A DNA stretch of 64,000 nucleotides. Origin: DATJLY01 sp963729295. GTDB taxonomy: Bacteria; Pseudomonadota; Alphaproteobacteria; ATCC43930; CGMCC-115725. Below, one piece after another: positions 1 to 8,764 of this stretch. Location: contig CAVSNJ010000020.1 in NCBI GenBank assembly GCA_963729295.1, positions 248,001 to 312,000 on the forward strand. Reading direction: 5' to 3'. The notes beneath the pieces were generated by a model that made no database searches, had not been told where the DNA came from, and saw only the letters and a program-made list of their open reading frames with translations. Position 1 is the first letter of the stretch. Each line of letters opens with the position of its first letter. The position numbers and the translations under genes were made by a program.

Positions 1-484
1 ACTCGTAGCGCAAGGTCCAGAGCGAGCCGTTCACTTCGAGCCCGACCGGGTTGTTGACGAACATCACGCCGGGCAGCTCGTGCTGGCGCAGGTTCAAGAG
101 CGTGTTCCAGAACACGTAGCGATAGGGCTCCGCGCGTGCGAAATATTCCTTGAGCGGCAGGGTTGTCACGAGCGGCGCCAGCACGAAGGCCGACAGCACG
201 AGCGCCACGACAAGGCACGGAAAGATGCGCAGCATCCGCTTTACGAGATAGCGCCAGGGCGAGCGCGTCTCCTCGAAGCTCTGCGTCACGAGGAAGCCGC
301 TGATGGCGAAGAACACGAAGACGCCGGCAAGGCCCAAAATCGACTGCCGGCCCGAAAGCACGATCAGCGGCTCGTGCATCTCGTTGCCATCGGCGAGGAA
401 GAACGAATGGGAGAAGATCACGCTCGCCGCCGCCAAGAGCCGCAGCGCGTCGAAATTGTTGGCGCGCGATCGGTCGGGCGTCAT
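1..484 (-). CDS. acyltransferase 3 family protein (partial, C-terminus beyond window)
   Basis: The reverse strand reads in frame from ATG at 484 to the window edge without a stop, giving the first ~161 residues of a membrane protein. It begins MTPDRSRANNFDALRLLAA, then has a hydrophobic segment with SHS, and an ISGFLVTQSF motif, all typical of the OafA/YrhL acyltransferase 3 family N-terminus, which O-acylates surface polysaccharides or exported glycans. Its ATG overlaps the stop of the upstream gene by 3 bases (TGA at 483-481), suggesting translational coupling. The substrate cannot be inferred. Family call is strong; the gene is cut by the window. Confidence 0.85.
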   Translation of the reverse strand, partial: MTPDRSRANNFDALRLLAAASVIFSHSFFLADGNEMHEPLIVLSGRQSILGLAGVFVFFAISGFLVTQSFEETRSPWRYLVKRMLRIFPCLVVALVLSAFVLAPLVTTLPLKEYFARAEPYRYVFWNTLLNLRQHELPGVMFVNNPVGLEVNGSLWTLRYE

Positions 485-1095
485 CCCGGCGGCTTCATCG
501 CCACCGAGAACATCACCGTCGGCAGGATCTCGCGCATGGCGCTCCTGAGGCTCGCCTCGTCGGAGCCCACGGCGACGGCGAGCGCGCCGCGCGGATTGCG
601 CCGCACCACGACCGCGCTCGCGCGCCCCGCCTGGCTCGTGCCGATCGTGACGAACACTTCCGCCGGATCGATCCGCCCCAATGCCTTCTTGAGCTTGGCG
701 CGGCCGGCATCGGTGTCGAGATCATGCGGCGGCAACTCCTCGGCCGAAGCCGCGGTCTCGGGCGGAAGCTGCGCGTCCACCGCTTCGACCGGCTGGTGCC
801 GCGCGAGGCGCTGGAAGATGGCGCGGCCTTCGACGGTATCGATGCGGAATTGCAGCTCCCAGGTCTCGCCGCGCGCGGCGAGCTCGGAGATGAGCGCGTA
901 GAGATCGTCACAGTCGGGATCGTGGCTGCAGGTGATGAAGGCGAGCCGCCCCTCGTGCTCGATGACGCGGTCGTCGTCCTGGGCGAAGCCCAACTCGTCG
1001 AGCGCGTTTGAGAGAGCGCGCTCGGACGCCACGAGCAGCGTGCTCACATGCAGCTTGGCCAATTCCTGCGTGCTGCTGCTGTCGGCGGCGTCCAT
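481..1095 (-). CDS. hypothetical protein, 204 aa
   Basis: Soluble 204-residue protein that I do not recognise. The start ATG at 1095 has a purine-rich AGGGGAAAGG just upstream. It has no signal peptide or membrane segment. The N-terminal half contains the acidic cysteine pair stretch CSHDPDCDDLYAL and an ELQFRIDTVEGRAIFQRL helix-strand region; the C-terminal half ends in a basic strand-rich part with VVVRRNPRG. It is coupled by stop/start overlap to the acyltransferase gene downstream, so the two are probably co-transcribed. High-GC reading frame with normal alphaproteobacterial codon use; function unknown. Confidence 0.6.
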   Translation of the reverse strand: MDAADSSSTQELAKLHVSTLLVASERALSNALDELGFAQDDDRVIEHEGRLAFITCSHDPDCDDLYALISELAARGETWELQFRIDTVEGRAIFQRLARHQPVEAVDAQLPPETAASAEELPPHDLDTDAGRAKLKKALGRIDPAEVFVTIGTSQAGRASAVVVRRNPRGALAVAVGSDEASLRSAMREILPTVMFSVAMKPPG

Positions 1096-1137
1096 GCCTT
1101 TCCCCTAACCCATCGCTTGCCGACGCGCAAGCGGCGC

Positions 1138-1602
1138 TCAGCCGGCGACGAGGGTGAGGCTTTGCATCTCGGCCAAGGCCGCGGCCGGATCGACGAGCCG
1201 GACGACGAAGGTCGGATAGCAATTGGCGATCACCGTGCACGTGGACCACGAACTCAGCGACTCGATCCGGACATAGGCGATCTCGCCCGGGCGCAGCAGC
1301 ACGGTCTTGAACTGGTTCGGATAGGCCTCGCTCGCCGGAATCGTGATCGCGTACTCGCCCGGCCGCACGTCGCGATAGAAGACGGCGCCGTTGGCGCTCG
1401 CTCCCGCCCGTTGGCCGTTGAGCAGGATATTCGCCATGTCGCTCAACTCGTAGGGCTCGAGCAGGCGGTAGACGAAGATCCGCGCGGCATCGGCCGGCAC
1501 CGGCGGGATCGAGCGCGATGCCACGCCGAACTGCGCCCCTGGCGCCACGCATCCGGCGAGCACCAGGAGAACGAGCCACCCGCGCTGCGCAAAAGCCCGC
1601 AT
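1138..1602 (-). CDS. DUF2846-like lipoprotein
   Basis: About 154 residues. I start at the ATG at 1602 because GGAGG lies 7 bases upstream and the product then opens with a lipoprotein signal: MRAFAQR, a hydrophobic core and the lipobox LAGC. The longer in-frame extension to 1734 would bury the signal. The mature part (RIFVYRLLEPYELSD, LNGQRAGASANGAVFYRDV, PGEYAITIP) matches the pattern of DUF2846-type outer-membrane or periplasmic lipoproteins, whose role is unknown. Divergently placed from the acyl-CoA ligase gene at 1711. Confidence 0.75.
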   Translation of the reverse strand: MRAFAQRGWLVLLVLAGCVAPGAQFGVASRSIPPVPADAARIFVYRLLEPYELSDMANILLNGQRAGASANGAVFYRDVRPGEYAITIPASEAYPNQFKTVLLRPGEIAYVRIESLSSWSTCTVIANCYPTFVVRLVDPAAALAEMQSLTLVAG

Positions 1603-1710
1603 CGACAACCTCCACACGACCAGGGTCGCGGTCGATATAGGCACGGGGCTGGTCATCGTCTCCCCGGCGCAAGTAAACTTTGCGCGATCATCGCGCGCGG
1701 GGGAGGACCG

Positions 1711-3330
1711 ATGCTCGGCCAGATGCAGGATCATCCGCTCAATGTGTCAGCGCTCATCCGCCATGCCGACCGGCATCACGGCAGCGTCGAGATCGTGTCG
1801 CGCACCATCGAGGGGCCAATCCACCGCAGCACGTATCGCGAGATTCATGCCCGCGCCCGGAAACTCGCCAACGCGCTCGCGGCGGCGGGCGTCACGGACG
1901 GCGACCGCGTCGCCACGCTCGCCTGGAATAGTTTCCGCCATCTCGAATTCTACATCGCCAGCTCCGGCATGGGCGCTGTCTGCCACACCATCAACCCGCG
2001 CCTCTTCCGCGACCAGGTCGCCTACATCGTCAACCACGCCGACGACCGCTACGTCTTCTTCGACCTGTCGTTCAGCGCCCTCGTCGAGGCGATCCGCCCA
2101 ACTTGCACCAAGGTGAAGGGCTGGGTCGCGATGACGGACGAAGCGCACATGGGCGCGGCGCCCGCGGGCAGCCTCTGCTACGAGACCCTCCTCGCCAACG
2201 CCTCCGACCGGTTCGAGTGGCCCGTGCTCGACGAGCGCAGCGCCGCCGGGCTCTGCTACACGTCGGGCACGACCGGCAATCCCAAGGGCGTGCTCTATTC
2301 GCACCGCTCGACGCTGCTACACACCTGGGCCGCGGCGCTCCCCGATGCGACCGGGATTTCGGCGCGCGACGTGGTCATGCCGATCGTGCCGATGTTCCAC
2401 GTCAACGCCTGGGGCCTTCCTTACATCTGCATGATGATGGGCGCGAAGCTCGTCATGCCGGGCGCGGCGCTCGATGGCAAGAGCGTCTGCGAGCTGCTCG
2501 AGACGGAGCAGGTGACGTTCAGCGCCGGCGTGCCGACGGTGTGGCTCGCCACGCTGCAATTCCTCAAGGAGAGCGGGCGCCGCTTCTCGAGCTTGCAGCG
2601 GCTTCTGGTCGGCGGCTCGGCCTGCCCGCCCGCACTCATGCGCACGTTCCACGACGAGTACGGCGTCGAGATGATCCACGGCTGGGGCATGACCGAGATG
2701 AGCCCGGTCGGCACGGTGTCGCAACTGAAGGCAAAGCATCGCGGCATCGGCGGCGACGACTGGCTCGCGCTCAGGAGCAAGCAGGGCCGTGCCCTCTTCG
2801 GCGTCGAGCTCAAGATCGTCGATGACGAGGGACGCGAGCTGCCGTGGGACGGCGCGACCTCGGGCGATCTCCTGGTCAAGGGGCCGTGGATCGCGGCGAG
2901 CTATTTCAACGAGCCCGGCTCGCCCTTGCAGGATGGCTGGTTCCCGACGGGCGATGTCGTGACGATCGATCCCGACGGCTACGTCAAGGTCACAGACCGC
3001 TCCAAGGACGTCATCAAAAGCGGCGGCGAATGGATCAGCTCGATCGAGCTCGAGAACATCGCGGTGGCACACCCCGCCGTGGCCGAAGCCGCCGTCATCG
3101 GCATCAAGGACCCGAAATGGGACGAGCGGCCGCTCCTCGTCGTGCAGCGCCGCGCGGGCGCCGAGGTCACGCGCGACGAGCTCCTCGGCTTTTATGCCGG
3201 CAAGGTCGCGAAATGGTGGATCCCCGACGACGTCGTGTTCGTCGAAGCGCTGCCGCACACCGCGACCGGCAAGCTCCTGAAGACCGAGTTGCGCCGGACT
3301 TTCGGCGACTACCGCGCGGCCGGCGGCTGA
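1711..3330 (+). CDS. fatty-acyl-CoA ligase (AMP-forming)
   Basis: 539-residue adenylate-forming enzyme that activates a carboxylic acid with ATP and CoA. Start at ATG 1711 is supported by GGGGGAGG at 1699-1706. Visible motifs: P-loop-like YTSGTTGNPKG near residue 183, MFHVNAWGLPY, GWGMTEMSP near 322, TGD near 415, the hinge DRSKDVIKSGGEW near 430 and the catalytic lysine in TATGKLLKTELRR near 520. Length and motifs fit the medium/long-chain acyl-CoA ligase group (AlkK-like) rather than acetyl-CoA synthetase. Its 3' end overlaps the convergent S41 protease gene by 22 bases. Substrate chain length cannot be read from sequence. Confidence 0.92.
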   Translation: MLGQMQDHPLNVSALIRHADRHHGSVEIVSRTIEGPIHRSTYREIHARARKLANALAAAGVTDGDRVATLAWNSFRHLEFYIASSGMGAVCHTINPRLFRDQVAYIVNHADDRYVFFDLSFSALVEAIRPTCTKVKGWVAMTDEAHMGAAPAGSLCYETLLANASDRFEWPVLDERSAAGLCYTSGTTGNPKGVLYSHRSTLLHTWAAALPDATGISARDVVMPIVPMFHVNAWGLPYICMMMGAKLVMPGAALDGKSVCELLETEQVTFSAGVPTVWLATLQFLKESGRRFSSLQRLLVGGSACPPALMRTFHDEYGVEMIHGWGMTEMSPVGTVSQLKAKHRGIGGDDWLALRSKQGRALFGVELKIVDDEGRELPWDGATSGDLLVKGPWIAASYFNEPGSPLQDGWFPTGDVVTIDPDGYVKVTDRSKDVIKSGGEWISSIELENIAVAHPAVAEAAVIGIKDPKWDERPLLVVQRRAGAEVTRDELLGFYAGKVAKWWIPDDVVFVEALPHTATGKLLKTELRRTFGDYRAAGG

Positions 3331-4661
3331 GTCTCGGCCACCGGGTGCCCTTCCAGCGTGCGCACCACGGCAAGCGCCTTCGCCAGCTGATCGTCCCGCG
3401 GCGTGCCGATTACGGCGGGATCGATGCTGCCTTCGTCGTCGCCATCGTCCGCGCCGGCTTTCGCGGCCGGACCCGCGGGCGGCACGCGCGCGGCCGCCTT
3501 GCCGGTGTCGAGCGCGCCGCGCAGATCGGCCTCGTGCAGCACCTCGGCGTCGGCGGTCACCTCGTTCTTGGGCGCCGGCACGACCATGTCGGGCACGATG
3601 CCCTCGGCCTGGATCGAGCGGCCCGACGGCGTGTAGTAGCGCGCGGTGGTGAGGCGAAGCGCACCGCGCCCGTCGAGCGGGATGATCGTTTGCACCGAGC
3701 CCTTGCCGAAGCTCTTGGTGCCGAGAAGGGTGGCGCGGTGCCGGTCCTGCAAGGCGCCGGCGACGATTTCGGAAGCCGACGCCGAGGCGCCGTTGATGAG
3801 CACCACGACCGGCACGCCCGCCAATCGGTCGCCGTTCGTCGGCGCGGTATAGACGTGGTTGTCGTCCTCGTCGCGCCCCTTGGTCGAAACGACCGTGCCG
3901 CCGTCGAGGAAATCGCCGGACACGTGCACCGCCTCGTCGAGGAGGCCGCCGGGATCGTTCCGCAGGTCGAGCACGAAGCCCGCGAGCTTGCCGCCCGCCT
4001 GGTGCTTCATCGCGTCGATCGCGCCGACGAATTCCTGCTGCGTCCGCTCCTCGAAGGTGCTGATGCGCGCGTAGCCGATATTCTGCGGCTCGAGCGCGAA
4101 TTTCACCGACGCCACGCGAATGATCGCGCGCGTCAGGGTTATGTCGAACGGCTTCAGATCGCGCCGGCCGATGGTGATCTCGACCTTGGTGTCGGCGGGC
4201 CCGCGCAGCTCGTCCACCACGTCCTTGAGGCTCATGCCGTCTGTGATCTTGCCGTTGATCTTGAGGATGACGTCGCCCGCCTCGACGCCCGCCCGCGCCG
4301 CCGGCGTGTCGTCGATCGGGGAGATCACCTTGGGCCGGCTGTCCTCGCGCGTGAGCTCGGCGCCGATCCCGGCGAACTCGCCGGAATTGTCGTCGAGCAT
4401 CTCCTGATACTCGCTTTCGGTCATATAGTCGGAATGGGGATCGAGACCGTTCAGCATCCCTTTGAGCGAGTCGGTTACGAGCTTGTCATCGCCCACCGGC
4501 TCGACATAACTGGAGCGGACGCGGTCGAGCACGTCACGATAGAACGCGATGTCCGTCTGCTGGTCGTCCTTGGTAACCGGCTCCGGCAGGCTGGAGCAGG
4601 CGACGAGTGGGAGCGTGAGGAAGGCGGCGAGAACGGCCGATTGGCGAGAGAGGATGCGCAT
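3309..4661 (-). CDS. S41 family C-terminal processing peptidase, lipoprotein
   Basis: 450-residue periplasmic serine protease of the CtpA/Prc type. Start at ATG 4661 gives a lipoprotein signal with lipobox LVAC, so it is probably membrane-anchored. A PDZ domain occupies about residues 95-175 (FAGIGAELTRED, PAARAGVEAGDVILKINGK). The S41 core has the catalytic Ser in NGASASASEIVAG (about Ser295) and Lys in TKSFGKGSVQ (about Lys320). This family trims C-termini of envelope proteins. Convergent with the acyl-CoA ligase. The C-terminal ~80 residues are low-complexity Ala/Pro/Asp. Confidence 0.93.
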   Translation of the reverse strand: MRILSRQSAVLAAFLTLPLVACSSLPEPVTKDDQQTDIAFYRDVLDRVRSSYVEPVGDDKLVTDSLKGMLNGLDPHSDYMTESEYQEMLDDNSGEFAGIGAELTREDSRPKVISPIDDTPAARAGVEAGDVILKINGKITDGMSLKDVVDELRGPADTKVEITIGRRDLKPFDITLTRAIIRVASVKFALEPQNIGYARISTFEERTQQEFVGAIDAMKHQAGGKLAGFVLDLRNDPGGLLDEAVHVSGDFLDGGTVVSTKGRDEDDNHVYTAPTNGDRLAGVPVVVLINGASASASEIVAGALQDRHRATLLGTKSFGKGSVQTIIPLDGRGALRLTTARYYTPSGRSIQAEGIVPDMVVPAPKNEVTADAEVLHEADLRGALDTGKAAARVPPAGPAAKAGADDGDDEGSIDPAVIGTPRDDQLAKALAVVRTLEGHPVAETQPPAAR

Positions 4662-4784
4662 TACCTTGGGCCTGGAACCACGAGAGCACATATCATGACG
4701 GATGGAGGCCTTAACGAATCGTTGCGTGGCCGCATCCGTCGACGCCGGATTATGGACGAGGGATATCGGCGATACCAGCGCCGT

Positions 4785-5120
4785 TCAGCGCCTGAGCTTC
4801 GTCTCGATCAGGTTGCGCACCTTGCGCTGTTCCCAGTCCTGCGTTGTCCAGGGCAGCATCTCGTAGGCGTGGAGCGCATGCAGCACCACGAGCAGCCCCC
4901 ACCCGGTCAATGGGATGTAGAACCAGGCCGGGCCGGGCGTGGTCTGATCGATCAAAAACAATACGAAATTGATCACGACATAGGCCGTGAGGTGGCTATA
5001 GAACGCGCGCAGCGAACGGACCCGCCGCCAAGCCCATTGTTCGAGCTCGGCCTCGCGGGCGGCCTCCCGGGCGCCGGCGCCGGGATGCAGTTCGACCGGT
5101 TCGCTGTCCTTGCCGCGCAT
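4785..5120 (-). CDS. 2TM domain-containing small membrane protein
   Basis: 111 residues from ATG 5120; a TTG at 5156 would add 12 unlikely residues. After a charged N-terminus with an RREV-like basic patch come two membrane spans (YVVINFVLFLI and WGLLVVLHALHAYEM) and a basic C-terminus ERKVRNLIETKLRR-like. The arrangement FYSHLTAYVVINFVLF and W...P.GWGLLVVLHA is that of the 2TM domain family (PF13239 type), often found attached to LytTR/histidine kinases or alone. Alone here; role unknown. Divergent from the lipoprotein at 5168. Confidence 0.7.
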   Translation of the reverse strand: MRGKDSEPVELHPGAGAREAAREAELEQWAWRRVRSLRAFYSHLTAYVVINFVLFLIDQTTPGPAWFYIPLTGWGLLVVLHALHAYEMLPWTTQDWEQRKVRNLIETKLRR

Positions 5121-5167
5121 GCCGCAAGCTTGCCTCAGCGGACGCGAGTCCAGCAAGCCGTTCCGCG

Positions 5168-5572
5168 ATGAGACGGACAGTTGTGATCGGAGTTGGATTG
5201 CTGGCGCTGGCGCTCGCGCTCGCCGGGTGCGGCTCGTCGACGCCCTACTCGGAGTATTTCGTCGTTAACTTCATTCCGGGCACCCCGACGCCCGCCCAGG
5301 AAGGCGTCTCGGCGCTCGACAACGCGGTCGCCGACGCGCGCCATTCGCACCCGCGCGAAATCTCGATCGTCGGCGCGGCCCCGGCCCAAGGCAGAGCGCC
5401 CGCGCTAGCCGACGAGCGCGCCAAGGCGATCGCCGCGGAATTCACCAAGGCCGGCGTCAGGGACGAAACCATCCATATCGAGATTCGCCCCGCGATCGAG
5501 CAGGACTATGCCGCGCGCAAGGACAGCTTCATCATCACCCTCGGCTACGGCACCGACTTTCCGAAACCTTAG
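5168..5572 (+). CDS. small lipoprotein with OmpA-like segment
   Basis: 134 residues starting MRRTVVIGVGLLALALALAG with lipobox LAGC, so a lipoprotein. The mature part has an alternating region (HPREISIVGAAP..., LADERAKAIAAEFTKAGV, IHIEIRP) that resembles the strand-helix-strand of OmpA/MotB-like peptidoglycan-binding domains, where residues arrange as V-x-G-h-A-x2-G ... L-x3-R-A-x2-V-x3-L. The classical peptidoglycan-binding Asp/Arg cannot be assigned securely. Ends 4 bases into the convergent EamA gene. Confidence 0.65.
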   Translation: MRRTVVIGVGLLALALALAGCGSSTPYSEYFVVNFIPGTPTPAQEGVSALDNAVADARHSHPREISIVGAAPAQGRAPALADERAKAIAAEFTKAGVRDETIHIEIRPAIEQDYAARKDSFIITLGYGTDFPKP

Positions 5573-6480
5573 GTTGCGCGCTTCGGCCGGAACAGGAAGA
5601 TGGCGGCGATCACGAGGAGCGCGCCCAGGAGTTGAATTGGGCGGAGCCGGTCACCGAGAATGAGGAAAGTCAGAACGAGGCTCGCCAGGGGCTCGACATT
5701 CATCACGACTGCGACCCGCGTCGCCCCGAGTGTCGCCGCCGCGAACAGGATCGAGGTCATGGCGATCGCATAGCAGAATGCCGAACCAAGCAATCCCGCC
5801 CAGCCCGCCGCCGACCCCGGAAAGAAGATCTCGCCGCTTCCGATATTGGCGAGAATGGTCACGGCACTCGCCGTCGCCAGCATGACGAGCGTGCGCGGCC
5901 GCGTGTCGGCGCGCTTCGGCAGCAGCAGCGCCGAGAGGATCAGCACGGCCGAGAACCCGAACGAGCCGAGCATCGCCCAGGCCGCGCCGCGGAGCGAGAA
6001 GCTGCCGCCCGAAACGTCGAGCGCCAGCAACAGTCCGACGAACGCCGTCGGCAACGCGAGCGCGCCCGAAAGCCCGAACCGCTCCTTGCCGGTCGCCCAC
6101 GAAAACAAGCCGGTGATGAGCGGATAGGTGTAGAAGGTCAGCACGGTCAGCGCGACCGGCATGTATTCGAGCCCCATGTAGAAGGCGCCCGAATAGCCCG
6201 CCATGAAGAGGCCGATGAGGGGCGCGGCCCACTTCTCGCGCGCCGAGAGCGTAAGCTTGACGCGCAGCGCCGCGAGCACGAGCGCCAAGCTCAGCGCCGC
6301 CACGGTCGTGCGCACCATGACGATGGTGAGCGTCCCCGCCCCGGCGTCGTAGGCGAAGCGGATGATGGTCGAGCCGAGCGCGAAGGTCGATGCCGTCGCC
6401 GCGATGAAGAGCGTCGCCGCCGCGGGATGCTGCGTGAGCCACGGACCCTGCCGCACGCCGATGTCCGCCGCCGTCATCAT
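5569..6480 (-). CDS. EamA/DMT family transporter
   Basis: 303-residue polytopic protein with about ten hydrophobic segments in two homologous halves, the hallmark of the 10-TMS drug/metabolite exporters (EamA). Recognisable stretches are FALGSTIIRFAYDAGAG near the N-terminus, YMGLEYMPVALTVLTFYTYPL in half one and TRVAVVMNVEPLASLVLTFLI in half two, each carrying the conserved Pro/Glu-Pro turn. Exported substrate unknown. Convergent with the upstream lipoprotein gene and followed on the other side by a tRNA gene on the same strand. Confidence 0.85.
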   Translation of the reverse strand: MMTAADIGVRQGPWLTQHPAAATLFIAATASTFALGSTIIRFAYDAGAGTLTIVMVRTTVAALSLALVLAALRVKLTLSAREKWAAPLIGLFMAGYSGAFYMGLEYMPVALTVLTFYTYPLITGLFSWATGKERFGLSGALALPTAFVGLLLALDVSGGSFSLRGAAWAMLGSFGFSAVLILSALLLPKRADTRPRTLVMLATASAVTILANIGSGEIFFPGSAAGWAGLLGSAFCYAIAMTSILFAAATLGATRVAVVMNVEPLASLVLTFLILGDRLRPIQLLGALLVIAAIFLFRPKRAT

Positions 6481-6495
6481 CCCCCCAACGACGAA

Positions 6496-6515
6496 GCCCG
6501 CCGCGGACGGCGGGC
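6496..6515 (-). terminator. hairpin downstream of tRNA-Pro
   Basis: GCCCGCC and GGCGGGC form a perfect 7-bp stem around a 6-base loop, 10-30 bases past the tRNA-Pro 3' end on the reverse strand. The following U-run is weak (TTCGTCG), so it is only a probable intrinsic terminator. Confidence 0.55.
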
Positions 6516-6524
6516 TCGAGAAAA

Positions 6525-6601
6525 TGGTCGGAGTGAGAGGATTTGAACCTCCGGCCCCCGCCTCCCGAAAGCGGTGCTCTACCAGGCTGAGCTACACTCC
6601 G
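6525..6601 (-). tRNA. tRNA-Pro (CGG anticodon)
   Basis: 77-nt cloverleaf on the reverse strand. Acceptor arm CGGAGTG pairs with CACTCCG, D-arm GCTCAGCCTGGTAGAGC, anticodon stem CCGCT/GGCGG with loop TTCGGGA giving anticodon CGG, T-arm with GGTTCAAATCC, and an encoded CCA end at 6527-6525. Reads CCG proline codons, which should be frequent in this GC-rich genome. Confidence 0.95.
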
Positions 6602-6644
6602 GCCTCACGCGATATAACCGCTCGGCGTGGCCGAGGCAACCGCC

Positions 6645-7721
6645 TCAGTAGCCGCGCTCGAGGCAGAAATCGACGAGCTCGTCGAGCGCCTCTTTCTCGG
6701 GCGAGGGGCGAAACACCGAGAGCGCGCGGCGCGCCTCGCGCGCATATTCGCTGGCGCGCGCCAATGTCGCGGCCAGCGTGCCGCGCCGGTTCAGGATCTC
6801 GGTCGCGTGCTCGAGATCGCCGTCCTCCTGCTCGAGCCGTTCGAGCGTGCGGCGCCAGAACTGGCGCTCGCGCTCGTCGCCCTTGCGGAATGCGAGCACG
6901 ATCGGCAGCGTGATCTTGCCTTCGCGGAAATCGTCGCCGATCGCCTTGCCGAGCACGCTCTCGCTCGCCGAATAGTCGAGCATGTCGTCGACGAGCTGGA
7001 ACGCGACGCCGAGATTGCGGCCATAGACTTCGAGCGCGCGCTCCTCGGCCTCGGGCCGCTCGGCCAGCACGGCGCCGATCCGGCCCGCCGCGGCGAACAG
7101 CACCGCCGTCTTGGCATCGACGACGCGCAGATAGTCGCCCTCGGTCGTGTCGGTATCGTTCGAGGTGACGAGTTGCAGCACCTCGCCCTCGGCGATCACG
7201 GCCGAGGCGTGCGACAGGATGTCGAGCACCTTGAGCGAGCCGTCCTCGACCATGAGCTGGAAGGCGCGGCTGAACAGGAAATCTCCCACCAGCACCGAGG
7301 GCTTATTGCCCCAGACGGCGTTCGCCGTGGCGAGGCCGCGACGCAGATCACTCGCATCGACCACGTCGTCGTGCAGCAGGGTCGCGGTGTGGATGAATTC
7401 GACCGAGGCCGCGAGCGCCACGTGGCGGAAGCCGCGATAGCCCACCATCCGCGCCGAGGCGAGCGTCAGCATCGGGCGAAGCCGCTTGCCGCCGGCGGCG
7501 ATGATGTGGCCCGCGAGCTCGGGGATGAGCGCGACCGGGCTCTGCATGCGCTCGAGGATGAGCATGTTGACGCGTTCGAGGTCGGATTTGAGCAGCCCCG
7601 TCAGGCGGTCGATCGTCGCCGGCTTTTTCGCTTGATCCTTGCGCGCACTGACGACCGGGGCCAAAAGCCGCTCCAATTCCGGGACCGATCGCGACCGCTC
7701 GCTTGACGTAGCGGGGACCAC
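6645..7721 (-). CDS. ispB: polyprenyl (octaprenyl-type) diphosphate synthase
   Basis: About 358 residues. An all-trans polyprenyl diphosphate synthase that builds the quinone side chain from FPP and IPP. Both aspartate-rich motifs are visible: LLHDDVVDAS (first DDxxD) and FQLVDDMLDYSAS (second), plus GGKRLRPMLTLASARM and the GEVLQL segment. No ATG lies close to the conserved start, and the open frame runs on antisense to DUF2007, so I place the start at GTG 7721 (VVPATSSERS); this is a judgement. Divergent from the DUF2007 gene with a 51-base gap that must hold both promoters. Confidence 0.9.
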   Translation of the reverse strand: MVPATSSERSRSVPELERLLAPVVSARKDQAKKPATIDRLTGLLKSDLERVNMLILERMQSPVALIPELAGHIIAAGGKRLRPMLTLASARMVGYRGFRHVALAASVEFIHTATLLHDDVVDASDLRRGLATANAVWGNKPSVLVGDFLFSRAFQLMVEDGSLKVLDILSHASAVIAEGEVLQLVTSNDTDTTEGDYLRVVDAKTAVLFAAAGRIGAVLAERPEAEERALEVYGRNLGVAFQLVDDMLDYSASESVLGKAIGDDFREGKITLPIVLAFRKGDERERQFWRRTLERLEQEDGDLEHATEILNRRGTLAATLARASEYAREARRALSVFRPSPEKEALDELVDFCLERGY

Positions 7722-7772
7722 GGGCGAGCATAAAGTGCCCGCCGGACCGGTCAAGCCCAGCCGAAGGACGTC

Positions 7773-7982
7773 ATGAAGGAACTGTTCCGCACGAACGATC
7801 CCGTGCGCCTGTCCTGGGCCGAGGCGGTGCTCACGGCCGCCGGGATCGGATCGGTCGTGCTCGACACGCACACCAGCATCATCGAGGGCAGCATCGGCGC
7901 GATCCCTCGCCGTCTCATGGTCGAGGAGCGCGACCACGCCCGCGCCCGGCAATTGATCGCCGCGGCGGAACGGACGGTATGA
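7773..7982 (+). CDS. DUF2007 domain protein (putative signal-transducing protein)
   Basis: 69 residues, a stand-alone DUF2007 domain: MKELFRTNDPVRLSWAEAVL, then an AAGIGSVVLDTHTS strand and RRLMVEERDHARARQLIAAAE helix. Its 3' end overlaps the methyltransferase start by 4 bases (ATGA), indicating an operon DUF2007-methyltransferase-S49 peptidase. DUF2007 is thought to be a small regulatory or ligand-binding ferredoxin-like domain; actual role unknown. Confidence 0.88.
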   Translation: MKELFRTNDPVRLSWAEAVLTAAGIGSVVLDTHTSIIEGSIGAIPRRLMVEERDHARARQLIAAAERTV

Positions 7983-8764
7983 GCGAGCCAGCCGAAAATC
8001 TGAGCGAGGACACGCTGTTGGGCGGGCGCGTGCGCTTCCGCCAGCCGCAGCGCGGCGAGCGCGCCTCGATCGATCCGGTGCTGCTCGCCGCCTCGGTGCC
8101 AGCCGCGCCGGGCGACAGCGTCATCGATGTCGGCTGCGGCTCGGGCGCGGCATCGCTGTGCCTCGCCGCCCGACTCCCCACGGTGCGCGTCACCGGCATC
8201 GACCGCGAGCGCCACCTGGTGCGGCTCGCCGGCGATAACATTTTATTGAACGGCATGGGCACGCGGGTGGCGGCCATGACTGGCGACCTCCTGCGTCCGC
8301 CGCCGCGGCTCGAGCCCGGCACCTTCGCGCACGCCATGGCCAATCCGCCGTTCCTGAAAGAGGGGCGCGCGAGCCCTTCGCCCGATCCCGGCAAGGCCAG
8401 CGCGCGTATCGAAGGCACGGCCGATCTCGCCGCCTGGATCCGCTTCGCCATCGCCATGGTGCGCATGAAAGGCACGATCACGCTGATCCACCGCGCCGAC
8501 CGGATCGAAGAGGTCCTGGCGCAGCTCGCAGGCTCGGTCGGCGAGATCGTGATCTTTCCGCTCTGGCCCGGCGCCGCGAAGCCGGCGCGCCGCATCATCG
8601 TGCGCGCGAAGAAAGGCGTCGCGACGCCGACGCGGCTCATGCCGGGGCTCGTGCTGCACGAGGCGGGCGGGCGCTACACGCAAGCCGCCGATGCCGTGCT
8701 GCGCGATGCCGCGGCACTGGCGCTGGATGATGCGCCCGCCGCACCCCATCTTTCTCCCCCATGA
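7979..8764 (+). CDS. class I SAM methyltransferase, TrmN6-like
   Basis: 261 residues. SAM-binding motif I is DSVIDVGCGSGAASLCLAA, followed by the acidic GIDRE loop, and the catalytic MANPPF motif characteristic of N6-adenine methyltransferases. The combination with a preceding RFRQPQRGERASIDPVLLAA segment matches the tRNA1(Val) A37 N6-methyltransferase family (YfiC/TrmN6). It overlaps its upstream DUF2007 gene by ATGA and the downstream S49 gene likewise, so the three are translationally coupled. rRNA or peptide-release-factor methylation is a less likely alternative. Confidence 0.82.
   Translation: MSEPAENLSEDTLLGGRVRFRQPQRGERASIDPVLLAASVPAAPGDSVIDVGCGSGAASLCLAARLPTVRVTGIDRERHLVRLAGDNILLNGMGTRVAAMTGDLLRPPPRLEPGTFAHAMANPPFLKEGRASPSPDPGKASARIEGTADLAAWIRFAIAMVRMKGTITLIHRADRIEEVLAQLAGSVGEIVIFPLWPGAAKPARRIIVRAKKGVATPTRLMPGLVLHEAGGRYTQAADAVLRDAAALALDDAPAAPHLSPP

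Noticed and set aside
2844..5171. 775-codon forward frame over the S41 protease
   Set aside because: Antisense shadow with compositionally biased Arg-rich product.
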